Shown piece after piece: positions 23,556 through 30,401 of a stretch of DNA of 38,251 bases. Source of the DNA: Oscillospiraceae bacterium (GTDB lineage: Bacteria; Bacillota; Clostridia; Oscillospirales; Oscillospiraceae); contig JAFSLL010000074.1 of assembly GCA_017448455.1 (NCBI GenBank), positions 1 to 38,251 on the forward strand, read 5' to 3'. A program made the position numbers and the translations under genes. The number at the start of each line of letters is the position of its first letter. The first letter of the stretch is position 1. The notes under the pieces were generated by a model. It worked only from the letters and a program-made list of their open reading frames with translations, searched no databases and was not told the origin of the DNA.

Positions 23556-25004
23556 TCACGCGTTCACGACGAGGTTTTCCAAGGCAGGGAAGAAAACCCA
23601 GATCGAGACGCTTGCTCCTTCCGTACGGAATTCACCCCAGCCGTCCGCGTCGATGACTACGGGCTCCCTGCATTCACCGAGTACATCGTACATCTTTGCT
23701 CCCGCGAAGCGGCTGCCCATCCACATCCGCTTGATGCCGCTCTCTCCGTTCGAAAGTACAACGGCAAGACCGGAGTCCGGATGCTCGTCGTCGCCCCGCC
23801 GCACCCAGCCGATACAGTGCGGATCGTCGAAGCAGTCCTCCTGTTCTCCATAGGCGTATGCGCTGCGGGTTCTAATCATCTTTCCGAGATTCGGCACCGG
23901 TGTGAGATGCCGGACGGGATTGCCGTAATAATCCGTATAAAACACACAGGGGTTGCCGTTTTCACGCAGCAGAAGAAGGGCGTAGGCCAGTGGCTTAAAC
24001 CAGTCCGCAACGAAAGATGCGAGGCTCTGCCCGCACTGTGTATCGTGGTTGTCGACGAAAGTGACCGCGTTCTCGGGTCTCGCAGATACGAGTGTATCCG
24101 AGAATATGCCGCGCAGATCGTAATCGGCGCCGGCCTCGGAGGCCTGGAAGAGATGGTAGTGTAGCGCCACGTCAAACAGTGACATCTGACTATCAACCGT
24201 ATCGAGATAGTACAGCAGCCGGCCCAGATCCCCGCTCCAGTATTCACCGACAGCGGGAAGGTCAGGATAGCCCTGCTCGCGCAGACGCCTGAGTAGTCTG
24301 CGGTAAAACGGGAAGCTGATGTGCTTGACCGCGTCAAGCCGCAGGCCGTCAATCCCGGTTTCCTCAAGATACCAGCGGAGCCATTTTTCCGTCTCCATTC
24401 GGACACGAGGGTTTGACATGTCGACATTCATGCCCATCAGATAGTCATAATTTCCCTTTTCCGGGTCGGTCTGCGGAGCCCAATGCTTGCCACTGAAGCG
24501 ATAAATGCATTCGCCGTCCGGAGCGGTCTCGTCCGTGCCTGTAAAATCCCGGTGATCCCAGACAAAGCGGCTGTATTTGCCGCCGCGGCCCGGGAAGGTG
24601 AACTTCGAGTGGACACGCACGGTGCGCTCGCCTTCCAGCTGGATCAGGCGGTCTTCCGGAGAGTCGCTCACGGCTTTGACCTCCTCAACCTCATCCCCGC
24701 CCATGCGGTGGTTGAGCACGATGTCCCCGTATACACGGATACCCGACTCGTGAAAGGCGTTGATCGCCTCGATATATTCCTCTTTGGTGCCGTATTTGGT
24801 ACGGACCGTTCCTTTCTGGTCGAACTCTCCCAGATCGTACATATCATAAACGCCGTAGCCCACGTCCTCCTGCGAGATGCCCTTGCAGGCGGGCGGGAGC
24901 CAGACTTCGGTGATTCCGAGGGCCGCGAGCTCCTCTGCTTTTGCGGCGCAGCGCTTCCACCAGAAGCCGTCATTCGGCAGATACCATTCAAAGTATTGCA
25001 TCAT
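23556..25004 (-). CDS. Cytoplasmic alpha-amylase (GH13)
   Basis: This glycoside hydrolase family 13 enzyme cleaves internal alpha-1,4 bonds of glucans. The four GH13 regions are visible: DIVLNHRMGG (I), GLRLDAVKHI with the nucleophile Asp (II), PAVGEYWSGD with the general acid Glu (III) and FVDNHDTQ (IV). The N-terminus TMMQYFEWYLPNDG is typical of cytoplasmic AmyA-type enzymes with no signal peptide. The start is unclear. ATG at 25004 is 25 bases from the AGGAGG site at 25029-25036; an ATT at 25022 sits at ideal spacing; an ATG at 25112 has AAAGGA upstream but adds unrelated sequence. About 482 aa from 25004. It is a single gene. Confidence 0.93.
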   Translation of the reverse strand: MMQYFEWYLPNDGFWWKRCAAKAEELAALGITEVWLPPACKGISQEDVGYGVYDMYDLGEFDQKGTVRTKYGTKEEYIEAINAFHESGIRVYGDIVLNHRMGGDEVEEVKAVSDSPEDRLIQLEGERTVRVHSKFTFPGRGGKYSRFVWDHRDFTGTDETAPDGECIYRFSGKHWAPQTDPEKGNYDYLMGMNVDMSNPRVRMETEKWLRWYLEETGIDGLRLDAVKHISFPFYRRLLRRLREQGYPDLPAVGEYWSGDLGRLLYYLDTVDSQMSLFDVALHYHLFQASEAGADYDLRGIFSDTLVSARPENAVTFVDNHDTQCGQSLASFVADWFKPLAYALLLLRENGNPCVFYTDYYGNPVRHLTPVPNLGKMIRTRSAYAYGEQEDCFDDPHCIGWVRRGDDEHPDSGLAVVLSNGESGIKRMWMGSRFAGAKMYDVLGECREPVVIDADGWGEFRTEGASVSIWVFFPALENLVVNA

Positions 25005-25152
25005 TGTATCGTTGTTTCGAATAACAATGCCTCCTTTCTCCGGACATGTCGTCCGGCACAGAACCGCTCGCGGTGAACGCGTGCGGTCGATCCGGTGCGG
25101 ACCACACGGCATCTTTTTCCTTTCCTGTTCCGTGGATCCTGGGATCGCAGGC

Positions 25153-25181
25153 GTTTTACCACTGTTTTCGAGAAATGTCAA
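25153..25181 (-). promoter_or_regulatory. Candidate amylase promoter
   Basis: TTGACA (25181-25176), 17 bases and TAAAAC (25158-25153) lie on the minus strand. The -35 box is perfect and the -10 box is weak. Confidence 0.5.
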
Positions 25182-25247
25182 ATATCGGCCTGTTTTTTCC
25201 CGTCAATCTGCATAAATCCGGCGTCGGAAATAAGGCGAAAAACACCC

Positions 25248-25283
25248 TATAATGAAGCGAATCCGGGAACAGGATTCCGGATT
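25248..25283 (+). other. TATAAT box and hairpin in the amylase/micro-ORF gap
   Basis: The 495-base gap 25005-25499 also holds a perfect TATAAT (25248-25253) with a poor -35, and AATCCGG-N10-CCGGATT (25260-25283) followed by a T-rich stretch. This could be a short transcript or nothing. The rest up to 25430 is AT-rich and shows no recognisable gene. Confidence 0.25.
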
Positions 25284-25434
25284 TCTTATCGTATTTTTAT
25301 TGATCTTTCACAAAATTTCGAGGTTGCTTTACAGAATACGGGCAAATTAAGCTCCTTGTCTTCTCGACAGGGCTGACTATTATATCTTTTACGTATGTTT
25401 AATAACTTATTATATGTATTTCCTTTTTGTAAAA

Positions 25435-25483
25435 CTCTGTGTTATCATACAATCGTCCTGAGGGAACAGGATAAAACACAGAG
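25435..25483 (+). promoter_or_regulatory. Palindrome and candidate promoter of the micro-ORF unit
   Basis: CTCTGTGTT (25435-25443) and AACACAGAG (25475-25483) form an exact nine-base inverted repeat. A smaller hairpin, TCCTG-N6-CAGGA, lies inside it at 25456-25471. TACAAT at 25448-25453, with TTTGTA 16 bases upstream, may be the promoter, so the repeat would flank the start site as an operator; if transcription starts further upstream it would be an RNA stem. Confidence 0.45.
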
Positions 25484-25499
25484 AAAGAAGGCGAAGGAC

Positions 25500-25556
25500 A
25501 TGCTGAAGATGCTCAAGGAATACTACGAAAGCTTCTCCCACCGTGAGGGCAAATAA
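25500..25556 (+). CDS. Micro-ORF 1, 18-residue peptide (new family?)
   Basis: ATG to TAA encodes MLKMLKEYYESFSHREGK. An AGAAGG site lies eight bases before the ATG. The peptide has an amphipathic, mixed-charge start and a basic/acidic end, with no signal peptide or membrane segment. A near copy follows at 25608 with the same site and spacing. Over the 13 codons they share, four differ only at silent positions and one changes Ser to Ala, as expected for a selected peptide. I do not recognise a family. It could be a signalling or regulatory peptide, or a leader peptide. Confidence 0.6.
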   Translation: MLKMLKEYYESFSHREGK

Positions 25557-25607
25557 GCGGGACTGGTTTGGGTACCGCAATCAACTGACAGAAAGAAGGC
25601 GTTGAAA

Positions 25608-25655
25608 ATGCTGAAGGAGTATTACGAAAGCTTCGCTCACCGCGAGGGTAAATGA
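25608..25655 (+). CDS. Micro-ORF 2, 15-residue near copy of micro-ORF 1
   Basis: ATG to TGA encodes MLKEYYESFAHREGK, the same peptide as micro-ORF 1 without its first three residues and with Ala for Ser. The upstream GAAAGAAGGCG is identical to that before micro-ORF 1, and the AGAAGG-N8-ATG spacing is the same. The 51 bases between the two ORFs do not look repeated except for this leader. A strong terminator starts 15 bases after the stop, so both peptides appear to be the end of one short transcript. Confidence 0.6.
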   Translation: MLKEYYESFAHREGK

Positions 25656-25670
25656 CCGATCGAAACGATT

Positions 25671-25714
25671 AGCACGGACTGCATTTGTGATGGATGCGGT
25701 CCGTGCTGTTTTTT
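25671..25714 (+). terminator. Strong terminator after the micro-ORF pair
   Basis: AGCACGGAC pairs with GTCCGTGCT (25699-25707), with an inner GCAT/ATGC pairing, and is followed by GTTTTTT. It closes the micro-ORF transcript 88 bases before the lipoprotein gene. Confidence 0.92.
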
Positions 25715-25802
25715 CCGGGAAAACCGACTTGCCATGTCAAAAGAAATATAGTAGAGTATGATCAAAGCCGTTTAATAAAACTAATGATTTGGAGGACAGG
25801 AA

Positions 25803-27122
25803 ATGATGAAAAAAGCGCTTTGCCTGCTGCTTGCGATGCTGCTTCTGCTTGGACTCTGCGCCTGCGGCGGGAGTGCCGCGCCGACTTCCAATGACGCTGC
25901 CCCCGCGGATGCCGCGGGACAGAATGAGGCGGTCGAGGTCCCGGATGTCGAGTACAGCATCTCGGTCACGGATCAGGAAGGAAACCCGATTTCGGGAGTC
26001 ATGGTGCAGTTCTGCGACGATACAGCCTGCACGACGGGAGAGACGGATAAAAACGGCACTGCCGTTTTCACGGCGAAGGAAGGAAGCTACACGGTCCACG
26101 TCCTGCGCGTACCGGAAGGCTTTCTCGGAACGGATGAGGAATTCCGCTTCTCGGGAACGGAAAGAAGTCTCGGCATTACGCTGGCCGTACCGGTACCGGA
26201 GATCGCTGACCCCATCATCGGCTTTTCCTTCTATAACCCTGAGAAGTATGAAAGCATGAAGGGAACCGTTGCGTGGGAGAATAACCAGATCACCAATAAA
26301 GCTTACGTCCTTTCTTCCGTGTACTATGCTGTCGCGAAAGAGGACAGTGCTGCCTTCAATGAACTGAGGACCGATTTGTATTTTTCCACAGATAGAAACA
26401 ATGAGGTCCGGACTCTGTTCGAGGTAATCTGCGTCCAGATGAGCGAAGCCGAAGCGGAAGATTATCTGAAGGCCAATATCCAACCGGCAAACGGCTGGGA
26501 AAACTTAACCCTTGAAAAAGTCGGATCGGCCGAAAACCTGACTGCCTTCCTGGTTCAGGAGATTCTCCCCGAAAGTGATCAGAAGTCTCTGAAAGAAGGC
26601 ATGGGCGAGTTTTATGACGAGTTTATGGACCTGCGCGAGGACAGGGAGACCTTTCTCTCCGGTATTCAGCTCCAGAAACCGCTCACCGCGACCATGCTCT
26701 TCGAGACACAGGATCTGGATGGCAACACCGTCAACATGCTGGATGTTCTGGCCGATCACAAGGTCACCATGGTCAACCTCTGGGCGACCTGGTGTGAACC
26801 ATGCAAGAAGGAACTGCCGGACCTGCAGGAGCTCAGCAAGACCTTTGAGGCGCAGGGTTGCCAGATCATCGGAATCTGCCTGGACTATCACGCGGGCGAA
26901 GACACCGCTGCCGTGAAGGACATCCTGTCTGAGGCCGGCGTGACCTATCTCAATCTGGTTGCCCCGGAAAACGACAGAACGCTTCTCCCCATGAAGTATT
27001 ACCCGACCTCCTATTTTGTTGACAGCGAAGGCAATATCCTGACAGACGCGGTGCTCGGCGCCTATCCCGTATCCGTCTATAAAAATGCGCTGAAATTAGC
27101 TCTTTCCGCGCTCCAGGGATAA
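25803..27122 (+). CDS. TlpA/ResA-like thiol-disulfide lipoprotein with N-terminal beta domain
   Basis: This 439-aa lipoprotein has a signal peptide ending in the lipobox LCAC (Cys21). A beta-sandwich segment similar to carboxypeptidase-regulatory/Ig-like domains follows (about residues 48-115, DQEGNPISGVMVQFCDDTAC...TDKNGTAVFTA). Then comes a middle region of unknown fold (115-300) and a C-terminal thioredoxin-like TlpA domain with the redox site WCEPC (Cys331 and Cys334) and cis-Pro in YYPTSYFVD. It should act on the outer face of the membrane in disulfide exchange. GGAGG lies upstream of the start; a possible promoter is TTGCCA-17-TAGAGT at 25729. No CcdA-type electron donor is in the window. 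Confidence 0.88.
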   Translation: MMKKALCLLLAMLLLLGLCACGGSAAPTSNDAAPADAAGQNEAVEVPDVEYSISVTDQEGNPISGVMVQFCDDTACTTGETDKNGTAVFTAKEGSYTVHVLRVPEGFLGTDEEFRFSGTERSLGITLAVPVPEIADPIIGFSFYNPEKYESMKGTVAWENNQITNKAYVLSSVYYAVAKEDSAAFNELRTDLYFSTDRNNEVRTLFEVICVQMSEAEAEDYLKANIQPANGWENLTLEKVGSAENLTAFLVQEILPESDQKSLKEGMGEFYDEFMDLREDRETFLSGIQLQKPLTATMLFETQDLDGNTVNMLDVLADHKVTMVNLWATWCEPCKKELPDLQELSKTFEAQGCQIIGICLDYHAGEDTAAVKDILSEAGVTYLNLVAPENDRTLLPMKYYPTSYFVDSEGNILTDAVLGAYPVSVYKNALKLALSALQG

Positions 27123-27168
27123 GGCAGACGCAGCCTGTGCCTCAAACGTAAAAGAATTATAACGCTAT

Positions 27169-27183
27169 ATATTATGTAAACCA
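27169..27183. repeat. Short dispersed repeat ATATTATGTAAACCA, copy 1
   Basis: This 15-base sequence occurs identically at 28467-28481. A partial copy, ATATTATGTA followed by TAC, lies at 30269-30281 beside TATGTAAAC (30259-30267). All are intergenic. Confidence 0.5.
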
Positions 27184-27198
27184 AACGCAGAGGAAGAT

Positions 27199-27243
27199 AC
27201 CCCGTGCTTTTCCCGGACAGTGGGAAAGGTATGGGGTTATTCT
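27199..27243. terminator. Bidirectional terminator
   Basis: ACCCCGTGCTTTTCCC pairs with GGGAAAGGTATGGGGT (some G-U pairs) around a seven-base loop, followed by TATTCT. It lies between the converging lipoprotein and ElaA-like genes. Confidence 0.8.
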
Positions 27244-27253
27244 GTCATAGGGC

Positions 27254-27688
27254 TTATTTTAGAATCATCTTCACATGCGGGATGCCGTCTAAAAGGAACT
27301 CGTCCGAGATCTGCCGGAATCCCTGCTTCTCATACAATCCTCTGGCATAGGTCTGCGCCTCGAGGTAGATCCTGTCGGCACCGAAACCTTCTCTCGCTGC
27401 CCGTATGCCTTCGGAGAGAATTTGGGTTCCCAGGCCGCGGCGCCGCTTTACCGCGATTACACGCCCGATCGCGACATGTTCGCTTTCCACGCCGCGATTC
27501 AGAATGCGGAGATAGGCTTCAATGCCGTCCTCGTCCTCCAGCCAGACATGCAGCGCTTCCCGGTCCAGATCATCCAGCTCCATGTAGGGACAGTTCTGTT
27601 CGACCACAAACACGGAAACGCGCAGCCGCAGAATGGCGTACAGTTCCTCGGTGGTCAGCTCGTGAAAACGCTTGATTTGCAATGTCAT
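27254..27688 (-). CDS. ElaA-like GNAT acetyltransferase
   Basis: This 144-aa GNAT protein matches the ElaA subgroup: ELTTEELYAILRLRVSVFVVEQNCPYMELDDLD at the N-terminus (abridged here as LRLRVSVFVVEQNCPY), HVAIGRVIAVKRRRGLGTQIL as the acetyl-CoA loop (RRRGLG) and ARGLYEKQGFRQISDEF near the end. It is cytoplasmic. The natural substrate of ElaA proteins is not established. The gene stands alone between a terminator and a REP-like hairpin, with a GGAGCAGG site before the ATG. Confidence 0.9.
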   Translation of the reverse strand: MTLQIKRFHELTTEELYAILRLRVSVFVVEQNCPYMELDDLDREALHVWLEDEDGIEAYLRILNRGVESEHVAIGRVIAVKRRRGLGTQILSEGIRAAREGFGADRIYLEAQTYARGLYEKQGFRQISDEFLLDGIPHVKMILK

Positions 27689-27725
27689 GTTCCTGCTCCA
27701 ATCTTCGTGATGGTCTGTGCCCTAT

Positions 27726-27750
27726 AAGACAGAGAAGCGTCCCCTGTCTT
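27726..27750. repeat. REP-like hairpin element, copy B
   Basis: AAGACAG-N11-CTGTCTT, inner sequence AGAAGCGTCCC, shares AAGACAGAGAA and the overall form of copy A at 21058. It lies just after the zinc-ribbon gene on the minus strand and may end its transcript. Confidence 0.5.
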
Positions 27751-27755
27751 GCTTC

Positions 27756-28097
27756 CTATTTGCCGGGGTAGAGCCTTTTCCGCTCACGCCCGAAGAGAAT
27801 CCTCGCGACCACCGCCGCGATGAAAAGCGCCACGCACAGCGCCGTGAAAATATAGATGAGAACAGGGTGCCCCGTTCCGCTCGCGTAGCCGGGCAGAAGA
27901 AGCGAGCTAATCACCAGCGTAACAAAACAGCATGCCAGCAGAACGAGAATCCGTTTACGCTGCCGGACCAGGCGGTCCAGCGCCGCTTCTCTTTCTTTTG
28001 CCGCTTCCTCAGTATATTTTTTCCCGCATCTCTTGCATCTGTATACGCCGTCTTCTTGCGTAAAGCTCTCTCCTCCGCATTTGCTGCAATCGAACAT
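27756..28097 (-). CDS. Zinc-ribbon membrane protein of unknown function
   Basis: The 113-aa protein begins with a zinc ribbon, CSKCGGESFTQEDGVYRCKRCGKKY (two CxxC pairs spaced by about 14 residues; shown here as CSKC...CKRC), followed by a charged linker and two membrane helices (about residues 49-70 and 78-103). Such proteins are frequent in Clostridia with no known role. It is the second gene of a small minus-strand operon, 20 bases after the gene at 28118, with an AGGAGA site. Confidence 0.7.
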   Translation of the reverse strand: MFDCSKCGGESFTQEDGVYRCKRCGKKYTEEAAKEREAALDRLVRQRKRILVLLACCFVTLVISSLLLPGYASGTGHPVLIYIFTALCVALFIAAVVARILFGRERKRLYPGK

Positions 28098-28117
28098 GGT
28101 ATCACTCTCCTGCCTGA

Positions 28118-28300
28118 TTATTCCGTCATTTCCCTGACAATGGAGGCCAGATCCACTTCTCCGAAGCTGCCGGCTTTTTCCGGATATCTGGCTTTGTAGT
28201 CACTCAGGATATTCCTCAGCATGGTCTGCTGGATCAGGTCTCCGTCTCCTGTCAACAGGCAGAACAGCTCGCGGTTGTTCATTTCTTTCAGGGGTTTCAT
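28118..28300 (-). CDS. Small hypothetical protein (60 aa)
   Basis: The product starts MKPLKEMNNRELFCLLTGDG and ends DLASIVREMTE. It is soluble and helix-rich with mixed charge; I do not recognise a family. The strong GGAGGAG site nine bases before the ATG, a good promoter upstream and the short gap to the zinc-ribbon gene all support that it is translated. Confidence 0.65.
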   Translation of the reverse strand: MKPLKEMNNRELFCLLTGDGDLIQQTMLRNILSDYKARYPEKAGSFGEVDLASIVREMTE

Positions 28301-28373
28301 TTCGCACTCCTCCTATTGAAGCATTTACTCGCTGTTAATGTTTTCCTATATAGCTATTTCCCCAGTTGCGTAC

Positions 28374-28428
28374 GGATGAGATCATCCCAAAGTGCTTTTA
28401 TTATACACCTTTTTTTCTCAGTTGTCAT
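28374..28428 (-). promoter_or_regulatory. Promoter with palindrome near the transcription start
   Basis: ATGACA (28428-28423), 17 bases and a perfect TATAAT (28405-28400) drive the minus-strand pair. A perfect palindrome GGATGA-N2-TCATCC (28374-28387) lies just downstream of the -10 box, where a repressor could block initiation. Confidence 0.65.
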
Positions 28429-28466
28429 GGATTAAGAACCGTATGTTTCAAGACTTTGCAAATTAA

Positions 28467-28481
28467 ATATTATGTAAACCA
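28467..28481. repeat. Short dispersed repeat ATATTATGTAAACCA, copy 2
   Basis: Identical to the sequence at 27169-27183. It lies between the divergent promoters of the 28300 and 28579 genes. Confidence 0.5.
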
Positions 28482-28506
28482 TTATTCGATAATCTGCTTT
28501 GCTCTC

Positions 28507-28535
28507 TTGCATGAAAACAGTATATGGCGTATAAT
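28507..28535 (+). promoter_or_regulatory. Promoter of the reductase/EFR1 pair
   Basis: TTGCAT, 17 bases and a perfect TATAAT lie 43 bases upstream of the ATG at 28579. Confidence 0.75.
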
Positions 28536-28578
28536 TGAAACAGATTTTTCCTGTTATCGTGAAAGGAGATTTGCATTC

Positions 28579-29436
28579 ATGAAAGTAGTACTTGCGGGGG
28601 CATTCGGTCACCTTGGCCTGGATATCCTCCGGGAGCTGGTTAAGCAGGGACATGAAGTAACCGCACTTGGGAGAAGCATCCGCAAACCCGCCGATCTGCA
28701 GGACGGCTATACTGCCGTACAGGCAGATGTCCAGAAGCCGGAAAGCCTCAAAGGCGTCTGCGACGGCGCCGAAGCTGTCATCTCCACCGTGGGACTCACC
28801 AAGGCCAGCGCCGAGGTCAGCTGTTATGACGTGGACTACCAGGGAAACATGAACCTGCTCAAAGAGGCAAAACGCGCGGGTGTAAAGCAGTTTGCCTATA
28901 TCTCGGTTCTCAAGGCCGACGGCAATCCCTCCGTCCCCATGCTGGACGCCAAAGCGAAATTTGAGGCGGAACTGAAGAAAAGCGGTCTCAACTGGGTCAT
29001 TTTCCGTCCAAGCGGGTATTTTTACGATATTGCCAAGGTCTTCATGCCGATGATCGAAAAGGGCAAGGTGACCCTGCTCGGCAAGAAGGACGTCCATGCC
29101 AATGTGGTTGACACGCCCGACTTTGCGGCGTTTATCGTGGAGCATATGTGCGACAGTGGGAAAACCTACAATGTCGGCGGCAAGGAGACCTGGAGCTATG
29201 AGGAGATGGCGAAGATGTTCTTCGCCGCAGCCGGCAAGGAGCCTGTAATCAGCCGCGCGCCTGTCTGGCTGTTCGATGTGCTTGCCTGGGTCAATAAGAA
29301 AAAGAAGAACGGCAAGGAAGCCATTATCCGCTTCTCCAAGTGGACGCTGACCGAAGAGATGGTCGGGGATACCGTTGTCGGAGACGCAAGCTTTGCCGAG
29401 TACATCAAATCCTGTTACGGAAAAAGCCGTAAGTGA
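28579..29436 (+). CDS. NAD(P)-binding atypical SDR protein
   Basis: This 285-aa member of the atypical short-chain dehydrogenase group (NmrA/NAD-dependent epimerase-like) begins with the dinucleotide motif VVLAGAFGHLGLDILREL (GxxGxxG). It has a VQADVQ acidic segment, AVISTVG at strand four and YISVLKADG where other members have the catalytic region, but no full YxxxK. The start at 28579 follows AAAGGAG; the frame extends upstream without coding character. It is 33 bases upstream of the EFR1 gene, so the two may form an operon. The substrate is unknown. Confidence 0.85.
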   Translation: MKVVLAGAFGHLGLDILRELVKQGHEVTALGRSIRKPADLQDGYTAVQADVQKPESLKGVCDGAEAVISTVGLTKASAEVSCYDVDYQGNMNLLKEAKRAGVKQFAYISVLKADGNPSVPMLDAKAKFEAELKKSGLNWVIFRPSGYFYDIAKVFMPMIEKGKVTLLGKKDVHANVVDTPDFAAFIVEHMCDSGKTYNVGGKETWSYEEMAKMFFAAAGKEPVISRAPVWLFDVLAWVNKKKKNGKEAIIRFSKWTLTEEMVGDTVVGDASFAEYIKSCYGKSRK

Positions 29437-29469
29437 GATAGATAACAAAGAAGGATAGAATTCAGAATC

Positions 29470-30252
29470 ATGATTGTTTATTTTTCAGGAACGGGAAACA
29501 GCCGCTTCGTCGCGAAAAGAATCGCCGCGGCGACGGGCGATGAGCTGTTTGACGCGTTCAGCAGTGTTCGAGAAGGAAAAGGCTTCACATTCCCGGATTC
29601 CGGCGTCTATGTATTTGTTTCACCGATCTATGTGTCGGCGCCGCCCATGGCCTTTCTGGACTTTCTCCGGCGCTCGTCCTTCCCGGACGGCTGCCTGGCA
29701 TACTTTGTCATGACCTGCGCGGGCGGTATGGGGGGCGCTCCAGCCTACTGCCGGAAGCTGGCCTCTGAGAAAGGCTTTACCTACCTCGGTACCGCCGAAG
29801 TAGAGATGCCGCAGAATTACATCGCCATGTTCAAAACGGGTACTCCGGAGGAGAACCGAGCGAAAATCGAAGCGGCGCTTCCCGAGATCGACCGCATTGC
29901 CGCTACCATCTCCAGCTGCCGGGAACTCCCGGATCCGGGGATGAAAACCTGGGAATATCTCTCCACGGAGATGGTTCTTACTCCATACTACAAAGCCTTT
30001 ATGTCTGCCAAAGCCTTTACCGCAACCGACAAATGCATCGGCTGCGGGAAGTGCGCATCGGTCTGTCCTCTCGGCAACATCACGCTGCAGGACAGAAAGC
30101 CCGTCTGGGGCGGGCACTGCACCCACTGCATGGCATGCATCAATCAGTGTCCCAAAGAGGCGATCGAATACGGCAAGGGCACCCGGGGCAAACTGCGCTA
30201 CCACGGGCCGGACGCTTTGATGAAAGACAGGCAACAGCAGAAACGCCCCTAA
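29470..30252 (+). CDS. EFR1-family flavodoxin/ferredoxin protein
   Basis: The 260-aa protein combines an N-terminal flavodoxin-like domain (phosphate loop FSGTGNSRFVAKRIA) with a C-terminal 2[4Fe-4S] ferredoxin domain (CIGCGKCASVCP and CTHCMACINQCP, about residues 190-240). This architecture is the EFR1 family, a cytoplasmic electron carrier typical of anaerobes and likely linked to the ferredoxin pool. It is the second gene after the SDR-like protein and is followed by a terminator hairpin. Confidence 0.92.
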   Translation: MIVYFSGTGNSRFVAKRIAAATGDELFDAFSSVREGKGFTFPDSGVYVFVSPIYVSAPPMAFLDFLRRSSFPDGCLAYFVMTCAGGMGGAPAYCRKLASEKGFTYLGTAEVEMPQNYIAMFKTGTPEENRAKIEAALPEIDRIAATISSCRELPDPGMKTWEYLSTEMVLTPYYKAFMSAKAFTATDKCIGCGKCASVCPLGNITLQDRKPVWGGHCTHCMACINQCPKEAIEYGKGTRGKLRYHGPDALMKDRQQQKRP

Positions 30253-30295
30253 GAATTCTATGTAAACTATATTATGTATACTTAGCCCTATTAAG

Positions 30296-30326
30296 ACTGC
30301 GCCTTTCCCTGCCGGAGAGGCGCAGT
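30296..30326 (+). terminator. Terminator hairpin after the EFR1 gene
   Basis: ACTGCGCC and GGCGCAGT pair around a 15-base loop that can pair further; TGGTTCTGT follows. The T-run is weak. Confidence 0.6.
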
Positions 30327-30356
30327 TGGTTCTGTAAGACAGCAATACAGGGTACA

Positions 30357-30388
30357 ACATAAGACAGGCCTCGGCTCCTGTCTTATGT
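30357..30388. repeat. REP-like hairpin element, copy C, at converging gene ends
   Basis: ACATAAGACAGG and CCTGTCTTATGT form a perfect 12-pair stem around an eight-base loop. The AAGACAG/CTGTCTT core matches copies A and B. It lies between the converging EFR1 and rhamnosidase genes and may terminate both. Confidence 0.6.
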
Positions 30389-30401
30389 CTTAATGTCTTG
30401 C

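Noticed and set aside
25500-25655. Start of a CRISPR or other direct-repeat array
   Set aside because: There are only two copies, and the differences fall at third codon positions inside two open frames with ribosome sites, which fits coding duplicates.
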